64,000 nucleotides of DNA from assembly GCA_007922305.1 (NCBI GenBank), contig ML677374.1, forward strand, positions 11,866,246-11,930,245, read 5' to 3'. The notes beneath the pieces are model-generated. The model searched no databases. It had not been told where the DNA came from and worked only from the letters and a program-made list of their open reading frames with translations. The position numbers were made by a program, and so were the translations under genes. Positions within the stretch are counted from its first letter, which is position 1. Each line of letters begins with the position of its first letter. The stretch comes from Dermatemys mawii. Taxonomy: Eukaryota > Chordata > Testudines > Dermatemydidae. This document shows, piece after piece, positions 31,561-43,318 of the stretch.

Positions 31561-34329
31561 TGGTCAAAACTTTTCATGATTCAGCTATGAAGCCATTGGC
31601 TCTTTCTTTTGGGGGACTGTGAATCTTTAACAAAGAACTCCAAAATGTATAAGTGCCTCATAAGAGACATCAGCGCCATCATATTTGCAGCTCTGGTATC
31701 AGGTTATAATTCCCAGCAGCATCGTAGCATTTGCAGACATCAGTATGGAAGGAAGCAACATAGAGTGTTATGATGAGTTTCCATAACCTCCTGCCATAGA
31801 AATGTGCACTGGTTCCAAATTGTTGCTATTCTGGAAGCTGTGTGGTTATACACGTATGGAAATCATTTGCAGAATAAGCAGTGATGCAGGATTCAAGGAG
31901 CCTGGAACTATATATTCTGATAATTTCTAAGACCCAAATTATAAAGATCTTCCCATTTACTGCTCCTAAAAATGTAAGCTGGGTTGAAATCAGCAGACAT
32001 ATCTATGGAAGGTGTGTGTGGAAACTGATCATGCTCCCCTTCCCAATGACCTGGTCAAAACTTGTGCTCATAAACAGAGGAGGGATTTGCTAACTATGCA
32101 GCTTTGAAGCCAGGTCATTATTGTTTATTCAAAGCCGGCTAACAACTGCTCTGGTTACATGCTGGAATTCATACAACTTTTGAAAGTGTTATACTGGTCT
32201 TGTGGAATGTGTGTGCGCATGCGCGGTACATCCTAAAGACTTTTAAATATTGAGTATTTCAAGTAAGTCTGTGGAAAATGCTTGTCTTTCCTCCATTCTG
32301 TTTTGGCATCAAATGCTTTTCACGGGTAATGAAAAGCAGAGAAGTACATGGTTGAATAACTAGGCCCTCTAACTGCATTACAGGGCAAAAGATCAGATTG
32401 AGGATCAGATCATCTTAATTGCTACGGTCCCTCAAGGGGACACGTACCTTGTGTCCGACAAAGTTTGGTAGAACCTATGCATTATTTATACCCTGATGCT
32501 TCTCGGTTGCCATCCAAAGTCTGGCAAGACTCTCATTGACTTCAATGCACTTCAGATAACAATTAGGCTTACCCCTCTTTGGGGCATGCTGAATGGCTGA
32601 TATTGCTTCTGATCTGGTTGGTGCAGTGGAAAGAATGAGACTGGAACTGGAATGGTGGTTAAAGAAATTTGAAACATGAGTGAGGAGTTCTTCCTACACC
32701 AACCAAGGAGGAGCGAGAACTGTGTGGGAGCACTACTTACCCAAGCAGAGTAAGGAAGAGCTCTCCCTTCTGCTTTCAGCACAGGAGGGTGATGTGCATG
32801 CCTGTTATTGGCTGGGCTTGGGTATGATAGTCACTAAAATATTTTTCAAAAATCAGAAGGATTAAACTTTAAATCAGGTGGTGATTCTTGAGAATGTATT
32901 ATCCAATCAGAAATGAGATATTTATAAATGAGGGAAAGGAAAACTCAAAACTGATATTTGCAAAAAAGAAAAACAAGTCTGATTCCACTAGTTGTAGACA
33001 GAATACAGCTCACAATTTTTCAAACCCTGCCAGTGGCTGTATGAGAATGCAGAGCAATCTGAATTGAAACACCAGCATTCCTCCAGAATTTCCACTCTGC
33101 TCAGCCAACCTCAATTTCAAAGGTAATAAAGGAAGTGTTTCAATTTCTCAATATGCAGAGGCACTGTCTACAAGCACATTCTTCCACTCATCAGTATAAG
33201 GTTTTAACTCAGAGAGACCATCATGTTGAAAAGGCAACGGAATGAATTGCTGCAGCAGGAGGTAGCATTGTTCCTCAAAATGAGGCCCATCTCAACAACC
33301 AGGACATGGAAGAATATCTACAACATTGTTCCTAACAGATCTCCAGTCTGCCTGGCAACATCACGGTTACAACAATGATTGAAGCCAAGAAACTATTCTA
33401 TTTACTTGACTACTGGCTCTTTGGTTATCATCTCAGCATGAAAGAAATGGTGACCACAGAGGTATTACCCAAGAGAACAAGTCCCTGCAGACCAACCATC
33501 AAGGCTTACTATGAAGATACAATATTTTCACATGCATAAACCCTATGGTTGAAAGATGACACCCCTTACACTCAACAGGTTCATAGGGTCTTATGCCCTA
33601 CAGTCCCCAAAGACATAGAAAGTGCTGTGGGGCAACTGGCCAACCACGTTATAATTAAACAATAATAGCTTCAGCACATGGTATTTCCTGGGGAATAATG
33701 TCCAACAGAGAATGGGTTGAAGCCCAGTTAGTCATTAACTGCAGGAAATGTCTTGTGTCTAAGTTATTATATCTGTTGCAGGATTTGATATGGGTGCACG
33801 GTGCTCGTAGGTATGTGGATTGTTATATATTTGTTTTGCGACAAAGACCATGAGAAGTGCAGAATGCTGGACTGATCACGGGCTTATAGTCCCCAAGCTG
33901 AATACCTGGATATATGCTAATAGACAACCATCAAGCTAAAAAAGCATCCAAAATTGAAACAGAAGAATGGCCATGTCTGGGTGTATTGTAGTGTATGTGG
34001 GCTGGGGATTGATTGTTCCTATGTGTATCAGTGTGCACTGATGGAAGAGTGACTGGGTCTGTAGAGAGGAACCCAAGTGTCTCGGGGAAAGAGAAGGTTT
34101 TTCTTCTATGGGGAGGAATGCACTGGGGAAAGAAAGAAGGTGGCAGACTCAAGGGGAAGAGGAGATATGTCATTAGCAGCTGACCTGCCACAATTCCACT
34201 ACCCTCTTGGGGAGAAAGGGACCATCAGCAGCAACATCTGCTGGGGCAAAGCCTATTGGCACACCCCACTTCATCTGTGTCTCGTTTTTCCTAAGCCAAG
34301 CTACAAATCTGTTGAGTGAGCATTTTTGT
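31561..34329. other. Unassigned intron sequence; one NRF1-like palindrome
   Basis: 32214-32224 reads TGCGCATGCGC, a perfect NRF1-type core inside AT-rich DNA. 33180-33950 looks like degenerate repeat (weak 'CAGTTAGTCATTAACTGC' and other fragments) that I could not classify. The rest is unassigned. Confidence 0.35.
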
Positions 34330-34960
34330 TTTGATTAAAAATCAATAGCTGCTCTTGACCCAGGTGGATTCATTTCACTTTCACCGAGCTTCAAGTTCAT
34401 TGACACAAACTACTGTCAGGTGAAAGAACCAATTAACAAACAGAAAAGAGGACTTCCCTCTCTAATTTTCCTCCCTCTCCCACTTCCCTTTCCCAAATGT
34501 TGTTTTGACTGGAGAATTCTAAATAGACAATTTTCATATCAGTACAATGAGATTAATTACTTACCAACTAAACCCAAGAACAAAATTCCTGGGCTGGAGG
34601 GTGGACAAGAGCAAAGACTATTTTGTTCTGTATGTGCCTGCCCTTTGTTCACAAGCTGGAGCAATGATGCGAAGGAGGGCTTTGGAAAGGGTTCTACTCC
34701 AAGCTCTTGAGAGAGATTGACAACGGCTGTTCTCACCAATTAACTGCTACTTCGAAGCTTATCAGTCATCAGGGTTCTGAGCGTTGTTCTGGTTTATTGC
34801 AGTTTGGCAAAGGTCTTTGATAAGGATCGTCTGAACATGACAGCAAGGTCATTCTAATAAAGAGCTGGACAGAATCCATTCATAGAGCAGAATAATGCAC
34901 CGCACAAGACAAGCAGCAAGAGGCACAAAACTATCTTCCATTCTAATTTTTTATATTTAA
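34330..34960. promoter_or_regulatory. Enhancer-like single-copy block I (candidate)
   Basis: Repeat-free: TTTGATTAAAAATCAATAGC (inverted), ACCAATTAACAAAC, AGATTAATTACTTACC, CCAATTAACTGC, TTCTAATAAAGAGC, CATTCTAATTTTT, and TTTGACTGGAGAATTC. Motif-dense; conservation untested. Confidence 0.33.
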
Positions 34961-35289
34961 ATTGGAAGAGTTTTCTATAGCCATATGTATTACGAATAGG
35001 ATCGTGGCTTAGTTTGGAAAGATCACAGAAGTCCCTTATTTAATTCTGCTTAACTCTATGACAGCAAGGTCGTCTCTAGCTGAGTTTATACATTGCTGTT
35101 CATTTTATTGTACAATTTTGAATCTCAGTCTGGCAAAAAAGGCTGATGTTTGTCCAATGTCCAACAGCTACACATGACCTGTGTCAGTGAAATGAAAGCA
35201 TCTTCTTCAGTTGAGCTTTCACCAGCACTGCCATGAAGGAACTTGAGATATAATTTAAAAAGCTCTCAGATGATTTACACTCTCAAGGA
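34961..35289. other. Unassigned
   Basis: Nothing recognised. Confidence 0.3.
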
Positions 35290-35685
35290 TCATTTTCAAA
35301 AGTGAGGTAGGGCCAGATTTTCAAGGGAATTTAGGCAGGCACAGAGAAATGCAGACAGGCAACCAGTGATATTTCCAGAATGGCCTGAGCAAATTAAGCG
35401 TTTAATTAACCATTAGAATCAATAGGCATTAAGTGCCTACTCTGCATAGACACTTCTGACAATCCCACTAAGTGCCTATTTCCATCTTTAGGCACCTAAA
35501 TACTTTGACTTTTAAGCTTACGGGGGCAAGATTTTCAATGTGACTCGGTTCTTAAGGCCCACATCCTCACAGCCTGAAATCTGTTAGTTAGGCAGTTAAA
35601 TATTTTGAGGATCTGGGCCCTAAGTGCCTACATTTTCATTTAGGTACTTGCCCCAAGTCTTTAAAAAAAGACCCTGAGGGCTGAA
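35290..35685 (+). repeat. 'TAGGCACCTAAATA' / 'GATTTTCAA' repeat, largest copy
   Basis: 'GGGCCAGATTTTCAAGGGAATTTAGGCAGGC', 'GGCATTAAGTGCCTA', 'TTTAGGCACCTAAATACTTTGA', 'GCAAGATTTTCAATG', 'GTTAGGCAGTTAAATATTTTGAGGATCTGGGCCC' and 'AAGTGCCTACATTTTCATTTAGGTAC'. Multiple inverted and direct versions give a hairpin-rich region. Confidence 0.7.
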
Positions 35686-38265
35686 ATTTAGCATGTAGTT
35701 TCTTAGCCAAGCACACAATTTGCATGATCCATTTGTCTGGTTTTTAATCAGGAGTGCCAAATTTGAGGCACTTTTTATGTGCGCTGTAGTCTATTCTTTC
35801 AGATTAATATGTAGAGACTATTTGTTCCCACCTCACTCCAGCAACAAGCTAGACACTTTTTGGCATTTATGTTTAAGGGACTAAATAGAAAACCCACCAG
35901 TGCAACAAATAAAGAGGAAGTTTTCCAAGACATGGAAGGGAGCCAGGTGACCAGTTCCAATTGTCTTCCAGTGGCAGCTACGTGCCTTTGAAAAGCGCCC
36001 CTTAAATAAATAAATGGTTGGTCAAGCCTGGTGGCCTATTGGCAGATGTGTGTGCTGCTGTGCAAAGGGAAAAGTGTATTCTGTCTCTGCAGGATGGTGG
36101 TCCCCATCAAGTGTGGATAAAATCCATTAGTGACTGTGAGATGCTGAATACTAAAAAGATGAGGGATAGGTAAGTACACAGTCAGAAGCTTGCCCCTCAC
36201 CAGGCTGAAACAGATGTGTGCAAGCAACTGTGCTCCCCAATCCAGGTGCTAAAAGGTGGACTGACTGCATCCTTATATATCAAACCTTATGCAATGATGA
36301 CAACTCATTAACTCTCTGCTTGAAAAATCTGTCACTGCACAATGTGTGTCCATGAGTTAGCAGTGCATCTCCAGTGACTATGTGCCAATGAAGGACTACA
36401 AACATGCCTAGATGTGTCTCATACCCAGAGAATCATGGGACAATGAAAGGAGGAACCTGCAATTTAATTCAGTGCATACGGAGAATAAAAAGACATCTTT
36501 TTCATATTCATCTGACCTGCCCTTCCCTTGGGCTTATGTTAAAAGATATACAGTACTAGCTGCCTTTTCCTCTTGGGAAACAAGCAGCATAGGTAATGGA
36601 AACCAATAAAGGACTGTCATGTGTGTTACCGCAATCTATCTACATTTAGGCAATTCCTATTATGTCTTGCATCTGACCAAGGGCAAAAAGTAATTGTTCA
36701 GATGAAGCCAGGTGACAGATCCTCCCCGCATTATTTCTTCCATTCATGTCTTCACAATCAGGGCACCAATCTGAAAAGCCACACAGATGCCTTAGCATGA
36801 ATCCTTTTCAACTTTAATTCTTGCTGGAAATGCTTAGTTTAAAGCAACAAACTAACAAGAGATTCCTATATTTTTGAAAGAGCATCATCCACTGACATGG
36901 AAAGCAGAGTAAAAGACATTTAGGAACAGGGGTTCAGGTCACACTCTTGCTGACTTTTTCCATGGATGTAGAATTATCTTCTCTCTCCCTGAAGCAAGGT
37001 ACAAATCTGCAATCCAACTCAGATTTTTCCCTCTTAACAGATATGTTTTATGACCAAGGATACAGACATAATTCTTAATGCCTGTATTCAAGTCATAGAA
37101 ATTAGGGCTGGTCAGGCTCAAATCAAAGGAACTCGGGTTCTGATTTGGAATGTAGCCACTAAGTCTGGCAATCTAACCTGAAACATGACTGTGTGATGAC
37201 TCAAGGAGAGCAATGATACTAGCCCATGTTGGAGGAGTTCCTCCCTGAACTACAATTCAGAGGAGAGGGTCAGCCCCTCATTACCAATTTGCCCGTTCCT
37301 TTTCAGTTTCAAAATGTACATCAGCTGATGGTCTGGCCCCTTATGTGAACAGAGTTAATTCTGAGTGGGTGAACCAAACAGTGGCTATCAAAGTAGGTGA
37401 CAATGATGCATACAAAATTGGCCAATATTATTATTTAGATAGCTATCAAACAATGCTAGACACTTTACTGATTGTAGAGGATGACAAAAGTTATTGGGAA
37501 TGCTCCTTCCCTCTCAAGTCTGGGATACCTCTTACAGAACAGGAGAAAGCATAATATTTCGTAAGTGTAAAGATATTTTTGTGCACATACGTTTATCCCT
37601 TTACCTCAGCCCACAAATGCCAGCACTCAGATACCACAGTGATGAGCATGATAAAAGAATCTTGATAAATGAGACTGATTAGAAAGATTAGAGATTATGG
37701 CTAAAAAAAACTAAAACCCCCAGCTATTTAAAAGATGTCTTTGAAATGTATGACTTGCTTTCCAAGAAAAAAAAATACTGAATTAAAGAAATAAATCAAG
37801 GACAGCTCTTATATAGTGGCTACATTTGTTAACAGTTAACTCCACTGTAATTTCCTTATACTTAGAAAGGAAATGAATTGGAGTTTCAGATATGGCTGTG
37901 ATATAACTCAGCAAACAATGACTTTTTTATACTGACTCTAACTGCCTGGTGATATCTGGAAAGAAAATGACTTCTGCAAGAGAAAACAAGAGAGACCAGA
38001 TACAAAGACAAAACAAAGACAATCTCTTTGGGAGCAAGGAATCTCAATCTGAACAAGCAACAGTGAGGCCATATCTAGCCTGAAGTGCTGATCTATCATG
38101 ACCTGGTAAGAGAGAGGCCTAGCCAGACACTGAGTAAGGGCCAGAGAGAAGGAAAAGTCTCCTGGCCAGTACCACCCAGGAGAAAATGAACATAGCTGAG
38201 AAAGATTGCACTAGGAGGAGCCACAGGAATGCACCAGAGCATAGAAAACAGACTTGCACTAGTCC
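35686..38265. other. Unassigned intron sequence
   Basis: No repeat or gene recognised with confidence. The 37345-37551 open frame has no recognisable family. Confidence 0.35.
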
Positions 38266-38493
38266 GGATCAAGCGAGCAGGTTAAAAATAGAGTGTAGCA
38301 CACAGCATGTGTGGCGGGATGAGCTAGCTGCCCCAGTACTTACCTGTCCAAGAGCACAGACACATACTTGGGGCAGCTAGGCCCTCCCGCTGCTGTGGCT
38401 ATACCCTATTTTTAAGCATGCTAGTGTGATTGAGCCACCACAAGTATCTCCTCAAACTGGGACTCCACTCCCAGCTCCAAGTGTAGACATACC
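38266..38493 (+). mobile_element. Truncated GGGTATGTCTACA-end MITE of another subtype
   Basis: The right end 'AAGTGTAGACATACCC' matches the MITE termini at 1067-1080 and 51126-51141. The interior ('GCCCCAGTACTTACCTG', 'GGCAGCTAGGCCCTCCCGC', 'GCATGCTAGTGTGATTGAGCC') is different and recalls a separate turtle MITE. The left end is not found. Confidence 0.55.
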
Positions 38494-38689
38494 CAGAGAT
38501 GACCTTGAAGACCAAGAAGCATATCCAAATCCCGGTTCCATTGAGACATGGCGTCTGGTAACAGAAAGTGCCCTAAAGGCCACCAAAGCAGCAAACAGAA
38601 ACCTTTATTTGTTTTTCAACTTGAGATTTGCAGAGAATTTGTGACTAAGAGAGGATTTCGAAACACCACTTCTAGATTGGGTAGGATTG
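38494..38689. other. Unassigned
   Basis: Nothing recognised. Confidence 0.3.
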
Positions 38690-38880
38690 CTTGACACCAG
38701 GATGATATAAAAGATACTTAAAGTAGGATTTTCAAAAGAATGCTCTACTGGCCTAACTCTGTTCCCAAATAATACAGTGAAAAAACTCTCTTTAATTTCA
38801 ATGGGTACAAAGTTAGGCCAATACTCAGCACATCTGAAAATATCACCCTTACTGTCCTGCAATAATTTCAGTAGGTGGAT
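38690..38880 (+). repeat. Hairpin repeat: 'TTTTCAAAAG..TGGCCTAACTCTG' arms
   Basis: Left arm 'ATTTTCAAAAGAATGCTCTACTGGCCTAACTCTGTTCCC' is mirrored by 'GGGTACAAAGTTAGGCCAATACTCAGCACATCTGAAAAT', with 'AATTTCAATGGG' near the loop. A well-known turtle/archosaur repeat type. Confidence 0.65.
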
Positions 38881-40759
38881 CTGAGTGAGAATTTCCATTT
38901 ATAGTCTAACAAAACCAACGACATTTTTATGCAACTTTTTCTATGGGAGAAATTCCTAATTTTACATTCACTAAACAAACATTACATGAAAGAAGGAGAT
39001 GAGATGGGGCCTGTTATGGGTTTTATAAGGATTTGCAGTGCTCTCTAGGAGGAGAATTCTTATATGTGAATATTGGGTCTTTGTGAACATGACTGTGGTT
39101 TGAGAAAAAAAAAATCATGATGGAATCTGAGCCCTTACAGTTAATGAGCAGAGCTGGTAAGTAAGTATATTGCATCTTCAATTGAATACTCTCTTTCCTA
39201 CTTTACTTCATCTTATTTGAAATTTATCTTACAGTCCTGAAGGCTGCAAACAGTGAAATGAATTTAAGAGGGTCTATTGCTCACCATGATATCTGTGTGT
39301 TTGGTTCTTTAAGGTTTGTTGCGATAGCAGGCGGGTGTTTCAGTGTTTGTGAAGTCACTGCAGGCAGCAGGGAGATAAGCATGAGGAGAAATCTGGACCT
39401 GAAGGTGAAACAAAGTTTCTGCCAGTTAGGCCAGATCTCATCTGGAACTTAAATTTAATTTTAATTATTCACCATACTCAATGAAATCCAGAAAATGTCA
39501 GTGCACTGTAGTTATCTTTTAAAAAAAGCAAGGTATATTTTTTTAAAAAATCTTTAGTTAAATATAAAAGTGTGCTTCTAAAGAATCTATAGCCAGATTA
39601 GTTATTGGTGTTACAATTATATGAAATACTTATCTGATTAATCATTGCCATTGTGTTGATATCTCCTGAGTCAGGTCATATAAACAAAGCTCACTGAAGA
39701 CTTTAAATTAGAATCTGAACACAACCTCTAAGGAATCTTTTGGTGTTGAGCTACTGCGGTTAGGTGGAGGTAAAACTATCTGGTGTGACACAGAGAAGTT
39801 GGTAATGACCCAGAACTTCATGGAATGGAAACTAGAAGTCACAATTAATTAGCTTATTTATCTGACCAGCTGAGTTGTTAAAGTGGCCAAATTCCAATTT
39901 GGATAATTATACTAACTAAATTCACTGCCCAGTTTCAGCTGGATACAGTAGTCACTCTCAAAATGTATTGTAATGTTATTGTGCACAGAAATGGTGACAC
40001 TCCAATAGTAGGGTGAAGTAATTCCTTTCTCTCTCTCGATCTTAATCTTGAAGACCTTACTGAGGCAGAACTTCAATGAGAGTTTTACCTGAATAGGCAG
40101 ACAGAGGTCTGTAGTTAATAAAGGGATTTCTGGATGAAAGGCACTTCTGAAACATAAAATACTAATAAGTAAACTTCACATTTGATGCCCATGGATTGTA
40201 TTTTGCTTTGGCTTCCTTTTACATTTCACCTACTTTATCTTTAATGAAAAAGAAAAACCCAACAACAACAAAAGCTCTCGCCACCATTGTGGGAATTCTT
40301 GGCAAACATAAAAGAACAAGATCAAATCTATAAAGTCACTTCTCTCACCTGGAAGCAGATCAGCAGGCATGCCACTTTAAAGGGCCACTTCCTCTTAAGA
40401 AAAAGGTAATATTTCCTAGTAAAGCCATGCTTTTTGTGGGGGGAGGGAGGGAAGGGATAGAGAGAGGGGGCAGAAAGCCAGGAAGCTTAAAGAAAAAGCT
40501 TGAATTCTGAAAATATAATAGTCAAGGGACTCAGCTTAAAGAAAAGATTTTGTCTATCAACTAACAAGAGGCCGGGGTCATGAAGTAGGGTATTCTTTAT
40601 ACTTGAGAGATCATGCTAAAAGTCTTTAAAATGTACAAGAAAACCTTGGCTAGAATGTTCCTAGCAGGTAATAGAGGTTGCGGCTTCAAGGGGGCTTATC
40701 ATTTTTTCTGACATTGTGACAGAAATATGTAATATAGAAGTTTACCAGTGTGGGCAGGT
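38881..40759. other. Unassigned AT-rich intron sequence
   Basis: A purine-rich run at 40438-40475 (GGGGGGAGGGAGGGAAGGG). No other signal. Confidence 0.35.
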
Positions 40760-41290
40760 TAAATTACACTAGGCAGGAGAAATCATTTCAATGTGAATTG
40801 AAGCGTTACTCTTGGCCGCTTCTAACTCTGGATTGTCATTCTCTCTGTTTCCCAGAGCCTCGCAGCCTTTAACAGAAAAGCTGCATTTTAAAAGAGGATG
40901 CTGGGTAATGGCTGCCTTGGGTTCCATGGTTTGGTATTTATCACGAAAAGCTCTTGAATATGCCACATGAATGCATTTCAAGTCCTTCTTCATTACTGAA
41001 TCTTGTCATCATAATATCTTTCTCTCTTTAATGTTCTTTCTTGCTGTGGCAAATTCTAAATTAATCTGGCTATGGTCTGGGAAGCTCAGGTATGGAAGGT
41101 TTCGACTCAACCATAGTGAATTTATACACCGGAGTAAACCAGGAAATATCCTTACAAATAAAAGCAGATTTGTCTTCTTTTTTCTAATTCTTTTTTCTGT
41201 CTTTCCTATTACAGAGAAAATGTGCCCTTTAATTAGAGAATCTCAGATCTCTCTTTTCCACTGGTAAAATTCAGATTGCCTCAATTAATC
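40760..41290. promoter_or_regulatory. Enhancer-like single-copy block J (candidate)
   Basis: Repeat-free with 'CTTGGCCGCTTCTAACTC', 'GGATTGTCATTC', 'GGGTAATGGCTGCC', 'CATGAATGCATTTC', 'TAAATTAATCTGGC', 'CCTTTAATTAGAG' and 'CTCAATTAATC'. Motif-rich; the open frame 40971-41264 is probably accidental. Confidence 0.33.
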
Positions 41291-41532
41291 TCTCCTAATG
41301 TGCTTTTCAGGAGAACATCATGGAGCCCAGAACCAATGTGCTGCCTGGCCCAAGTTGCTTTCCTACTTCAGAGCTTACACCATTCTGGGTTTCCCATTCT
41401 CCTAGAATTATGCAATCCAACCTATGGCACAACAAAGACATGAAATGGCATGAAATCTGAATTTAGAACACCAGGACTAGAAGGGAGAATGAGAAATCAG
41501 AATTCAGAAACTCAGGACTGGTAGAGAGACTG

Positions 41533-41596
41533 GCTCCTGAACTGGCCTATTTATTGTCTGACTACTAGCTCCTGAACTGGCCTATTTATTGTCTGA
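41533..41596. repeat. 35-bp tandem duplication
   Basis: GCTCCTGAACTGGCC through TTATTGTCTGA occurs twice with a 35-bp period and is identical over the shared 29 bp, suggesting a recent slippage-type duplication. Confidence 0.85.
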
Positions 41597-41761
41597 AAGG
41601 TAAAGATGGGGAATGAAAGGGAGAAAAGACGATGCGTTAGAACTGAATGAGAATCAGAGCCATGGAAGAGAAGGACTTTGTAGGTGTCTGAATGGGGAGG
41701 GGACAGTAGAGCTGCAGGAAGAGCGTGAAAGGGGTTGAGCTGGATGTATATGCCTATAGTC

Positions 41762-41889
41762 AGGTGATCAGACAGCAAATGTGAAAAATCAGGACAGGGG
41801 GTGGGGGCGGTGGAAGTAATAGGAGCCTATATAAGAAAAAGACCCAAAAATTGGGACTGTCTCTATAAAATCGGGACATCTGGTCACCC
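41762..41889 (-). mobile_element. GGGTGACCAGA MITE, reverse orientation
   Basis: Ends CAGGTGATCAGACAGC and CATCTGGTCACCC; interior GGGACTGTCTCTATAAAAT and GCCTATATAAGAAAAAGACCC. TA follows at the right end (41890-41891). Reverse orientation to 22082 and 63886. Confidence 0.85.
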
Positions 41890-41939
41890 TAGTCTATAGA
41901 CAAGAACATTTCCTCTCAGATGCAACACCATAGTCCATC

Positions 41940-42010
41940 CTCAGGTAATATAAATTGGTGTAGCACCGCTGAAGTCAACGGAGCATTAGATCAGCTGGGG
42001 ATAAAGCCCC
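41940..42010 (+). repeat. 'TAAATTGGTGTAGC..GAAGTCAACGGAG' repeat fragment
   Basis: 'AATATAAATTGGTGTAGCACCGCTGAAGTCAACGGAGC' belongs to the 'ACTCCTGATTTACACC' family. Confidence 0.55.
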
Positions 42011-42059
42011 GTATTCAAATTCAATGAGTTTATCCTGACATCTTTGAAAGGCATTTATA

Positions 42060-42500
42060 GTTTTTTTACCAGCCTTAAGTATTCTTTCCATCGACTGTCG
42101 GTAGAGTTACTCTTATTTGCATTTGGTTGAAGGAATCTGGCTGCTTGAGTGTCATTTAACACTTAACAATAAGTGGACATTAATTAATGTTAAATTACAA
42201 TCAAATTTCTGCTGAATTATATATGAAATCTGCATTAGTAGCCAGCAAGTTCATTCTGATTAATTTTATCACAGCAAGTGGCACAGGAATCTATAGTGAT
42301 TTGGCAAAGCTGCTAACCGAAAACTTTTTAGTAAGATTTCCCTTTAACAAAAACCTGCATAAAATATACTTAAAGGTACACATTAATTTAAATAAATATT
42401 TTATTACCATCCGTACAAATCACATAGAGAAGAGCCTTAAAAACAGTGTGTCAAGGTTTAACACACCATCTGAGAAAAACATTCGGAGTTAAAATGGTCA
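42060..42500. promoter_or_regulatory. Enhancer-like single-copy block K (candidate)
   Basis: Very AT-rich and repeat-free with many TAAT cores: CATTAATTAATGTTAAATTAC, TGAATTATATATG, CTGATTAATTTTATC, ACATTAATTTAAATAAATATTTTATTACC. The 101-codon open frame on the plus strand at 42187-42489 has no recognisable family and biased Asn/Lys/Ile content from base composition. Confidence 0.35.
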
Positions 42501-42594
42501 GTCCATTCATAGATTCTTATTGCACCGATGTGTTGAATCAGTTACTGAGCTGGAATCTGATATCATTCACATGATTTTGTATGTGGTGTAAGTG

Positions 42595-42665
42595 CATTGA
42601 CTTCCGTGGAGTTACTCCTGATTAACACCACTGTAACGGAGATCAGACAGTTTCAGGCCCTGTGT
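42595..42665 (+). repeat. 'GGAGTTACTCCTGATTAACACC' repeat fragment
   Basis: 'ATTGACTTCCGTGGAGTTACTCCTGATTAACACCACTGTAA' is the clearest copy of this family in the window. Confidence 0.65.
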
Positions 42666-42819
42666 CTGCACACTGTCCACGCACTGTTGGGGCACACCTG
42701 AACTAGTGATAACTCTGAATTTCCCTAGTTTCACAACAATTGTCATTATTTTAACAGATTTTTTTCGTTAGGGATAGAGGTAAGGAACATGAATTAGTTG
42801 AAAAGAAAAAATTGTGAAC

Positions 42820-43030
42820 AACATACTGGACCATGATTCAGAACATCTCAATTCTATTCCCAGATCTGTCCCTGAGCATGTCACTTCATTTCCCTGTGCT
42901 TCTATTTCCTCCCTTACTCTTTGTATGTCTTCTTTATTTATACTAGGGGCTAGGACAGTCTCCTACCTTGTGTTGTACCTGCTTAGCACAAAAGGGACAT
43001 GGTATTGGTTGGGACTCCTAATGTTACTGT
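42820..43030 (+). mobile_element. MIR/CORE-SINE-like fragment, diverged
   Basis: 'TCAATTCTATTCCCAGATCTG', 'CACTTCATTTCCCTGTGCTTCTATTTCC' and 'GCTAGGACAGTCTCC' follow the SINE order. No tRNA boxes are intact. Confidence 0.45.
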
Positions 43031-43039
43031 AATAAAACA

Positions 43040-43146
43040 ACAGCTTTCCCTCTGAAGCTCCTGGCATTGGCCACTGCTGGCAAACAGGATACTGGGCTAA
43101 CTGGACCTTTGGTCTGATCCAGTATGGCCGTTCCTACGTTCTTAAA
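43040..43146 (+). mobile_element. CR1 LINE 3' terminus
   Basis: 'GGCATTGGCCACTGCTGGCAAACAGGATACTGGGCTAACTGGACCTTTGGTCTGATCCAGTATGGCCGTTCCTACGTTCTTA' order is the CR1 3' UTR; it ends in the expected TTCTTA-type tail and is followed by an AAT-rich repeat (43150-43200). Confidence 0.85.
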
Positions 43147-43202
43147 GTAAAATAATAAATAACAAATAATAATATAAAATAAATAATCAATCAATCAATC
43201 AT
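43147..43202. repeat. AAT/ATCA microsatellite after the CR1 tail
   Basis: AATAATAAATAACAAATAATAATATAAAATAAATA then (ATCA)n, ending CATCGGC. Confidence 0.8.
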
Positions 43203-43269
43203 CGGCTTGTTGAGAGGAATGAAATTCTTTCCTCTGGAACCTTATTATTACATTGTAAATAAGGGAGGC

Positions 43270-43318
43270 CCTACCACAGAAATGATATTCAGTGCCTACC
43301 ACAGAAATGATATTCACT
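43270..43318. repeat. 25-bp tandem duplication
   Basis: CCTACCACAGAAATGATATTCA appears twice with a 25-bp period, identical over 22 bp. Confidence 0.85.

Noticed and set aside
35290..35685. CRISPR-like or satellite array
   Set aside because: Units are diverged, alternate in orientation and lack regular spacing; the genome is a vertebrate's.
37345..37682. Short frames as an uncharacterised protein fragment
   Set aside because: No domain recognised, no splice context, and two frames overlap; insufficient evidence.
42187..42492. 101-codon open frame as a new gene
   Set aside because: Amino-acid content (Asn, Lys, Ile, Leu) follows the AT-rich base composition, there is no recognisable domain, and no supporting splice or start context; such lengths occur by chance in 64 kb.
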